A stretch of DNA of 45,266 nt from Patescibacteria group bacterium (GTDB lineage: Bacteria > Patescibacteriota > Gracilibacteria > Absconditabacterales > Absconditicoccaceae). Within the stretch, counting starts at the first letter, position 1. Each line of letters starts with the position of its first letter. The notes beneath the pieces are model-generated. The model ran no database searches. It saw nothing but the letters and a program-made list of their open reading frames with translations, and was not told the DNA's origin. The stretch lies in assembly GCA_017992195.1 (NCBI GenBank), contig JAGOPC010000005.1, forward strand, positions 1-45,266. The letters are read 5' to 3'. Of this stretch, positions 38,558-45,266 are shown piece after piece. The position numbers were made by a program, and so were the translations under genes.

Positions 38558-41332
38558 ATGACAAATACCGTCGCTACGATTCACGAAAATAATGAAAAAA
38601 ATACAGCACATGCAGCCGTCATGGAAGTTTTAGTGAATCTAAAAAAGACGGTCGTCAGTATTTCTCTCGACTCTCCGGAACAGATCGTCTCACTCTACCA
38701 AGTTGCGCTAACCTGTAAGGACAAACTCATTGAACTCTATTTTCATTATTCTGACGAACTCCAATATGACCTGAGCGTCAATGTTGATAAGAAGGACGAT
38801 GATGATATAAGAAAGGTCTGACTCTATGCGACCATCATGAATCTTTTAGAACAGCAGCTCTTTGACTATACTAATCACTATGGCCGCATCCAGGTAGTCG
38901 AGAATGAAGAGATAGATTCTCCTTCTCAGATCTTTGTCACTGTGTTGCATGACGAGACATCGCTTTCAGACATATTACCCGTTGTCCGATGAGATGATAG
39001 TGAGCAGATACAGAAAAATATCAGAAAACTTTTTAATGGATACAAGTCTGCAATTCTTTGGGCGATAAGCGATCTCCAGGGCAACAAGGAGGTCCTCTCA
39101 TATCAGCTTTCGACTACAGAAAATCTTTCACAGACCTTTCGTCTGCTCTCATTTGAGATCAATGGAAACAACTCTTCACCCGAGATGACTGAAGGATATG
39201 AGACCATAGAGAGTATTTTCCCACACCTCTACGTCAGAAATCCCGACTATCAGAATAATATCTATCTTGGATATGATATTGCGCAAAAGCGCATCCAAAC
39301 ACTACAGGAAAAGAATGCGATCAAAGAAGCGATTGAAAAAGGAGATGAATCACAGAGGCTTCAGCAGCCTGAAAATGGACAAGCGAGTACTTTACCTGTG
39401 CATAGCGCGGCGCTCAAGGTCCTTACAAGAGAAGAACTTCCGCAGAAAGAACTCATCTATCAAAGAGTACTTAAAATGTGGCAGGGACGATACGCAAAGA
39501 ATGAGGAAACATTTGAGGCAGACACAGCAGACAAAACAGTGGCAGAAAAAAGAGACCGAGAAGAACTGTTGAGGTGGGTAGCGTATGCGGAAGAAAAACT
39601 ACAGAAACTTCCTGAAGGCATCCCAGCAAGTGAGCTAGATAATGCCATTAGCGCATTACTTTTCCCGCTTTATAAAAGAAAGCAGAATATCCAAAGGCGT
39701 ACCCCATTTTATCTTTCGCCATCGCTGAAAAAATCTGACGCAAGAGAGTATTCAGACAAGCTCATTCGCAAATATAGGGATATAGCAGCTATACCAGATG
39801 ACAAAAGAGTTCACAAAAGAGAAAAAAGCACTATGTATGGGCGAAAATACGATAGTATCGAAAGTTTTTTCGATGCAGAGCGAAAGAAGAAACGAGCTGA
39901 GCTCGAAGCAAAGGGGAAAAAACTTTTTAGTATTGATGAAGAGTGATTAAATAAAAGAATGCAGCGTGCCCACACAGAGGCCATGTTTAGCGACAAAGAT
40001 AGGTTAACAGCGATGGTTCACTATTTCTGGATAAATTACTCATGGATAGATATGAAAGATATTCAGGATTTTATTGAGGAATATCTTGAAAGCAGAAAAT
40101 TATTAGCAACCACGAAAAAAGATCTCATAGCAGACGTTGATAAGCTTGATCGCCCACAGAAACTCAGAGAGACACAACAAGAAGTCCAAGCAGAACGAAA
40201 TGATAAATTTGTCCACGATGAAAAGACTATACAACGCATCTACTATGCAGTTCTCCATGAGGTAATTGACAACGCTTGTATCGTACGACACGATAAAGAA
40301 CACAAAGAAAGGACATTCGCTTCATTAGATATCCTGCACGAGGTCTTTACAGACTTGCTCACTGAAGATAAGATCAACATCAAATGTTTACATAAAGCCT
40401 ATCAGCAAGTCTATATGCACTATAGAGCTACAGGAATAGACGCGTATGGAGTCCAGGATATGCTTGCGCACATCAAAAAAAATCTTTCACCAAAGCTCAG
40501 GATAGATATAGCAGACATGACCAAAGTATTGCAACATAACTATGATGAGTATGCGCGCAATAAAATATATATTCCTGGGCAAGAGTACCGTGATACACAC
40601 TATCAGCAGCTTGCTAACATCTTTGGAGTAAAATTAATCATGCGTAAAAGGAAAATGATGGAAGATCTCCTGATCGAACAAACGCATACGCCACATAAAA
40701 TGAAACGCATCGACTATATAGGCGACGACTATGCGCATAGATCAGGCATGTCAGAATGGACGATACACGACACTCAAAAATATTTACAAGAAGTAGGTTC
40801 ACTGCTACTTCCTGAAGACGCAAGAGCTGCAGACATCCGCGAAATCAATGATATACCTCCTGAGCAATGGGTAAACCTTGATACAGTTATTCCTATTAGT
40901 GATACACTCCCTCGTCTTCGTTTCCGCTGTCATGGCGCATGGAAAAAAGATGGGCTAATGGAAGGAAACTATGTGCTCTGATATAATGCACAAAGTGGAA
41001 TGCTCGAACTTATCTACGATAGCCTTCTCAGAATGCATCATGATATCATAGAGCAATACGCTCTTCACCCATCCTCTATTCTTGGTGGTGGCTATGCTAC
41101 GATAAATAAGTGAATACAAGAGATTCTTCTTGAGTCATATATGCCACTCTTTCTGCATGAACCAAGGATCGTCTCAGTCGTGGCATTTAAGAATGCTTTT
41201 AAAAATATTCTTCCTCAAGCAAAAATTGTTATCGGAGAAGACGGCATGCAAAACGTTGAACACCACTTTGATGAAGAATACGGGAAAAAGAAAGAAGAAC
41301 AGCCAGAGAATTCCGACGATCTACCATTTTAA
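38558..41332 (+). CDS. Very large helical protein, with a weakly Ocnus-like C-terminus
   Basis: 924 residues ending in TAA with four or more UGA-Gly. Mostly helical and highly charged (for example ERKKKRAELEAKGKKLFSID and KRKMMEDLLIEQTHTPHKMK), with no signal peptide, membrane helix or known enzyme motif in the first 780 residues. The end (YVLGYNAQSGMLELIYDSLL, MHHDIIEQYALHPSSILGGG, YATINKGIQEILLES) lines up loosely with the PHPT1-like domains at 19090 and 25103: HHDI near His 827-828 and a following SILGGG. The YG-S-YG motif is lost, so it may be a degenerate relative. It is divergent from topA and has one of the best promoters in the window. Confidence 0.6.
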
Positions 41333-41358
41333 AAAACAGCCCGCTAGGAGCTGTTTTT
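41332..41358. terminator. Bidirectional terminator between the 38558 gene and the DsbA-like gene
   Basis: AAAAACAGC (41332-41340) and GCTGTTTTT (41350-41358) pair perfectly around a nine-base loop. Confidence 0.8.
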
Positions 41359-41390
41359 CTTTTATATATTGAATGAATACGTTTTAAGAA

Positions 41391-42260
41391 TTACTTAGCT
41401 CGTCCGTCGATGATTTGAGTGAATGTGTCGACTGGATATGCTCCGGAAACAAGTTTGTATGAACCATCTTCATTGTTGATGATGAGGTTTCCTGGCGTTC
41501 CACCTGATTTGAATGAGAGCGCTTCCTGTCGGTTTGCTGAGTAAGCAGAGAGCAGTTCCTTTGTGTCAAGACAGCTGGCAAAGTTTTTAGCATTGAGGCC
41601 AGCTTCTTTTGCGAAGGTTGCAACCTGTGAATTTGCTACTGGCGCCTCAGGAGTAGAACCTCCTACCATCTTGTCATACATGGCATAGTAAGCCTTGTCT
41701 CCTCCGAGTTTTCCTGCACATAAGAGTGCGAGAGATTTGTACTCAGTACCTGGATGATTAACACCTTGTACTGCTTTTACGATATGATTCACATCACCAT
41801 CGTATTTGCTCATCACATTTTCTATCGTCTTGTCTTTATAGTGTCTGATACAGAAAGGACATTCAGGATCGCTATATTCAACGATAGTGAACTTTGCGTC
41901 TTTCTCTCCGTGCACATATGCTCCTTCTTTCATCTTTACTAATTGGTCAGCAGTGATCTTTCCTGAAGGAAACTGCTCCTGTTGCTGTTGCGTATTTGCC
42001 TGAGTATCACCTGCAGGCTGTCCTGCCATCTGGCCGAGAGCGCTGTCGATCTGCTGTGCCTGAGCTGCCTTAAAGCCATCTGAACTGTATAATTGCTTCA
42101 GTTTTTCATAATTTTCATGTCCGCCGACTTTCATCGCTTCAACGTTTTCTACAGCACGAGCGATAGAGCTTCTCATGAATACAAATCAAGCTGCCACGAT
42201 GATCAGTGTAAGAGCCGACATAATGACCAATGCCATATGTAGAGCGTGTTCTTTTTTCAT
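41391..42260 (-). CDS. DsbA-like membrane-anchored thiol-disulfide oxidoreductase
   Basis: 289 residues ending in TAA with one UGA-Gly (AAGFVF). N-terminal membrane anchor (about 9-28, MALVIMSALTLIIVAAGFVF), then a Gln-rich linker and a thioredoxin-fold domain with FTIVEYSDPECPFCIRHYKD; the active-site CPFC is at residues 134-137. The cis-Pro loop is GGTPGNLII (about 252), and a helical insertion carries a possible second Cys pair. BdbD/DsbA-type enzymes introduce disulfides in exported proteins. No DsbB or VKOR partner is in the window. Residues around VENVEAMKVGGHENYEKLKQ resemble the neighbouring protein at 42344. Confidence 0.85.
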
Positions 42261-42343
42261 ATATCTTTTTATAAAGGGATAAATTTTGAAATATTGAATG
42301 AAGAATATGTAGATTATGATTTGTTAATCGCGAATTTGATTAT

Positions 42344-42712
42344 TTATTGGCTAGCTGCTTCATCACCAGTCATCATCATATCAGTTGCAGGCATCTCGTC
42401 TCCTGAAATTCCCATCTCGTTCATACTACCTGACTGAGATTGCATTTGCTTATAGATCTCGATCTGAGATTTGATCTGATCAACCTGTTCACCGAAGATC
42501 GCAGCGTTGTCCATGTAGATCTGTTTAAGTTCTGCGTATTTTTCCGGTCCTCCGACTTTCACTGCTTCTGCGTTATCAATACCCCTTTGCACCATCGCAG
42601 GCAAAGTGAAGTAAGTAAGCGCTGAAAATGCTGCTGCGATAAGAGCAAAAATAAGGGCAGCAGTTGCAACACCGTTTGTGTTTCTCACTGTTGCGTTGTC
42701 CATATGATTCAT
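42344..42712 (-). CDS. Membrane-anchored protein related to the DsbA linker
   Basis: 122 residues from ATG 42712 ending in TAA; the upstream in-frame TTG could add three residues, but ATG is the better start. One membrane helix (about 17-37, TAALIFALIAAAFSALTYFT). The next segment, DNAEAVKVGGPEKYAELKQI, is clearly similar to the post-helix stretch of the DsbA-like protein. The C-terminus is Met/Gln-rich with no catalytic motif. Its role may be assembly with, or a relic of, the oxidoreductase. Confidence 0.65.
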   Translation of the reverse strand: MNHMDNATVRNTNGVATAALIFALIAAAFSALTYFTLPAMVQRGIDNAEAVKVGGPEKYAELKQIYMDNAAIFGEQVDQIKSQIEIYKQMQSQSGSMNEMGISGDEMPATDMMMTGDEAASQ

Positions 42713-42848
42713 AGTTAGCAAAATATAAGAGGATAAAAAGCTCTTTACTCTAGCAGTTTACCTACTAAAAATCAAGATATGAAATAAACTTACGATTGAC
42801 AAACGCTAATTTCCATCTTGTCGCCTTAAGAAATTCTTAATTAGTTGG

Positions 42849-43304
42849 TTATTCTTCTGTATTCGGAGCTCAGCATGATGGACAGAACTCGTAATGCAAC
42901 TGATAGTGGTGCTTACACTCTTTACACTTTGTCGTAAGTTCGCTACCACATGAGATACAGTAGTCGTGGTAAAGCGGATTTTTGCTGCCACATGAGTAGC
43001 AAAGTGCGATCTGGATAGCGAGTGCTTCTCTTCGTCCCTGACGATCCCATTTATATCTAACAGGTCTGAAAAGTAAGTAGAGCGGTAGACCGACGATCGG
43101 CGTAGCAATACCTACAAGCAGGATACATAGTATTTGCACCCACACGCTATTTGTTCTTGCTCCACTATCTTTCATCGTTCGAAGGATCGCGACGATCCGG
43201 ATGAAGAGAGCGATACCTATACCCCAACTAAATGCGTCATTATTTCCCTGCAATCCCTGCATGATCTGACCGATGAAAGGATTTTCCATGATACCAGTAA
43301 ACAT
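42849..43304 (-). CDS. Membrane protein with a C-terminal double zinc ribbon
   Basis: 151 residues ending in TAA with one UGA-Gly (PSCGAPN); without that codon the last zinc ligand would be lost. Two membrane helices (about 28-42 and 54-76) are followed by four Cys pairs: CYSCG, CISCG, CKECK and CPSCG. The spacing is that of a tandem zinc-ribbon (DZR) domain, which usually mediates protein or nucleic-acid contacts. Orientation (ribbon inside) is inferred from the basic loop RPVRYKWDRQGRR. Upstream of the 42344 gene on the same strand. Confidence 0.75.
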
Positions 43305-43350
43305 AGCAATCTACTTAGATATGTAAAAATGTGAAATGAATAATTTTATA

Positions 43351-45266
43351 TTACTCCAATGTCTTCTTTACTATCTTTAGAGAACTCACATGTTTTTTCA
43401 ATTCGTTTATGAGAAATTGGATTTTAGCAGGATTGTTAACGTCAACTGTCAGATAAACATATTGTTGATTTGTTCCGTGCATTTCGGAATGAATGCCCGT
43501 AATATTTAAGCGCAGCTCTGAAAACACTTCAAAAAGTTGCAATAGAATTCCTGGCTGATCATCACACAAAAGTTTCAACGAAAATTTATAATTACTCTGC
43601 TCCTGCCCTGCCCGATGCGCCTCAAGAAGCTTATTATAGGAGACGCTTTGCAGTGCGACACAGCTCATTCAGTGAACTTTAATACCATCTTTTCACGAAC
43701 GGGAGATAACTTTATCACCCACCTGCGGACGACATTCAGGACAGAGAAAATAACCGATACTCATATCACCATCAACTACCACGGTCTGCGCAAGTGGGCT
43801 GAAAGTCGAACTACCTTTCTTTTTCTTTTCTGCCTGTTGATAGAGTACGTCATCCGACAAAAGATCCTTATATATCTTTTTTACAAAAGCATTATAACCA
43901 AACTGCCTATCAAGAAGCTGCAACAACACACGATCGAATTCGGTATTTTTATACTGTCTCGTAATGCGGTCATCTTTACTATAAAGTGGTGGCAACGAAA
44001 GTTCTTTAAGTTTTTCATCAAGAAGTTTGAGCGACCTATCAAGAAGGTGAATTCTTTCCTTGGTCTTCAAAAATTTTGTCAGCTTTGCTTTCGCGCTGGG
44101 CGTGTGCAGATATTCGAACCAATTACTCGAACCGGTAAACTTATTTTTAAACGCATTGATCACAACGATATCTCACGTATTCAGTCTTTGCGAAATCGGC
44201 ACGATACTACCATTTACCGTAGCATTGTTAAATCTGAGTCCCAGATCAGAATGGATGCGAAATGCAAAATCAAGCACACTACTTCACTCCGGTAGCTCGA
44301 TCACATCTCATTTCTGCGTGTAGACGAAAATATTATGATCAAAAAGCTCTATGTTCATATCGGTCTTAAATTTTTCTTTATCTAACTCGTTCGCATAGGC
44401 GGCGACGATCTCCTGGAGTCTTTTTATCCACTGCGCCTGACGTTCACTGATCGTGGTCGATCCACGATTTTCGGCGTAGCCGAAATGGGCTGCAACTCAG
44501 TACTCTGCGACGTCATCCATCTCTTCGGTACGAATCTGAATTTCGACCGGGAAGTCGAACATTCCGAGAATAGTCGTGTGGATACTCTTATATTCGTTGG
44601 ATTTAGGTATAGCGATGTAGTCTTTAATTTTTTTAATAAGTGGTATATAATGTGCGTGGATCACTCCAAGAATGTTGTAGCAGTTTCCGATATTATCCGT
44701 GACGATACGAAATGCGATCAGATCGGTCACCTTTGAGATGTCAGTTGAGTTATACTTGCGCTGTAGTTTTTCGAAAATTCTGTAAGGACTTTTGATCCTT
44801 CCAATCACATGCGTCATAGGGATGTGCTCCTCCGCGAGAAGGTTTTGCAGCATCTCCACACCCTTTTGCGTGATAGTATCATGTACGCCGAGCATCTTTT
44901 CCAGATATGAGAAAATTCTATCAAACTCTTTAGGGTAAAGAATCTTAAACGCTCCATTTTCAAGAAATTGCTGATAGTAGAAAAGTCCAAGTCTCTTGGC
45001 TATAGGCACATAAATTTTCAGTGTCTCTTCTGCGATACGTTGTCTTTTCTCTTCCTTCGGATGATAGTGAAGCGTTTGGATATTATGAATACGATCGACC
45101 AGTTTGACGAAAATAACACGAAGATCCTTACCCATCGCCAGGAATGTTTTCTTCAGGGTCTCTAGTTGCCTATCTTCTCACGAGTAACGGACTTTAGCCA
45201 CTTTTACAAGACCTTCACAGAGATTTGCCACCTCTATTCCGAACTCTTTTTTCACATCGTCGTAAG
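43351..45266 (-). CDS. rel: RelA/SpoT-type (p)ppGpp synthetase/hydrolase (5' partial)
   Basis: The 3' end is a TAA at 43351; the 5' end lies beyond the right edge. Reading UGA as Gly, the window encodes about 638 residues. The hydrolase (HD) part is present in LRVIFVKLVDRIHNIQTLHY, preceded by residues up to the edge. The synthetase part has GRIKSPYRIFEKLQ, KVTDLIAFRIV, YKSIHTTIL and VEIQIRTEEMDDVAEYGVAA. A TGS domain follows (FVYTQKGDVIELPEGSSVLD, Gly of KGD by UGA), then a Cys-containing segment and a C-terminal ACT domain (ending DQPGILLQLFEVFSELRLNI, SEMHG). It makes and degrades the alarmone under starvation. The gene is broken into at least four pieces in the standard code. Confidence 0.92.

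Overview
The window reads coherently only if UGA is translated as glycine. Nearly every long gene carries in-frame TGA at positions where its family has Gly, for example the LSGP start of the Liv-type binding protein, the first Gly of the LSGGQ signature in a Rad50-like ATPase, the IDGFN motif of a NYN nuclease, LSAGRVQS in TopA, EGLSPAI in UvrA and QKGDVIELP in Rel. The long genes end in TAA or TAG. This code is known from the candidate phyla Absconditabacteria (SR1) and Gracilibacteria (BD1-5), so the source is very probably one of these small-genome episymbiotic or predatory bacteria. I cannot decide between the two. CDS coordinates below are given with UGA=Gly, so many genes are two to ten times longer than a standard-code call would make them.

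Layout. 1-1850 (minus): the edge of a membrane-anchored sensor-like protein and two exported proteins. 2003-4607 (plus): a TrmB-type regulator and a membrane protein. 4707-8299: a Liv-type ABC importer operon (lipoprotein, two permeases, only one ATPase). 8369-9640: a small membrane protein, a candidate small RNA/attenuator and a NYN-domain RNase. 9701-12845 (minus): five genes with no UGA codon, A-rich untranslated leaders and Bacteroidota-like lipoprotein/outer-membrane features, probably acquired. 13050-18764: two more TrmB regulators, each followed by an EgtD-like SAM methyltransferase, with a small gene (16279-16638) between them that still ends in a UGA stop. 18883-25822: a run of large uncharacterised proteins, two with C-terminal domains resembling protein-histidine phosphatase (PHPT1/Janus/Ocnus) and one with a HAD phosphatase domain. 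25877-29152 uvrA; 29343-31580 an actin-like-ATPase candidate and a WecA/MraY-type glycosyltransferase; 31582-32103 a HicB-HicA toxin-antitoxin pair; 32300-35942 a Rad50/SbcC-like ATPase convergent with a possible nuclease; 36018-38423 topA; 38558-41332 a 924-residue unknown with a third possible Ocnus-like end; 41391-45266 (minus) a DsbA-like oxidoreductase, two small membrane proteins and a long Rel (p)ppGpp synthetase/hydrolase cut by the window edge.

Expression signals are unusually legible. Ten of fourteen mapped promoters carry a -35/-10 pair separated by exactly 16 bp, most genes lack a Shine-Dalgarno sequence, and many units end in clear hairpin-plus-T terminators. The most interesting material is the triplicated TrmB/membrane-or-methyltransferase module, the Ocnus-like domains with a catalytic-type His, and the standard-code genes embedded in a UGA=Gly genome. 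No tRNA, rRNA, CRISPR array or insertion sequence was recognised, and no gap between genes exceeds 300 bases.
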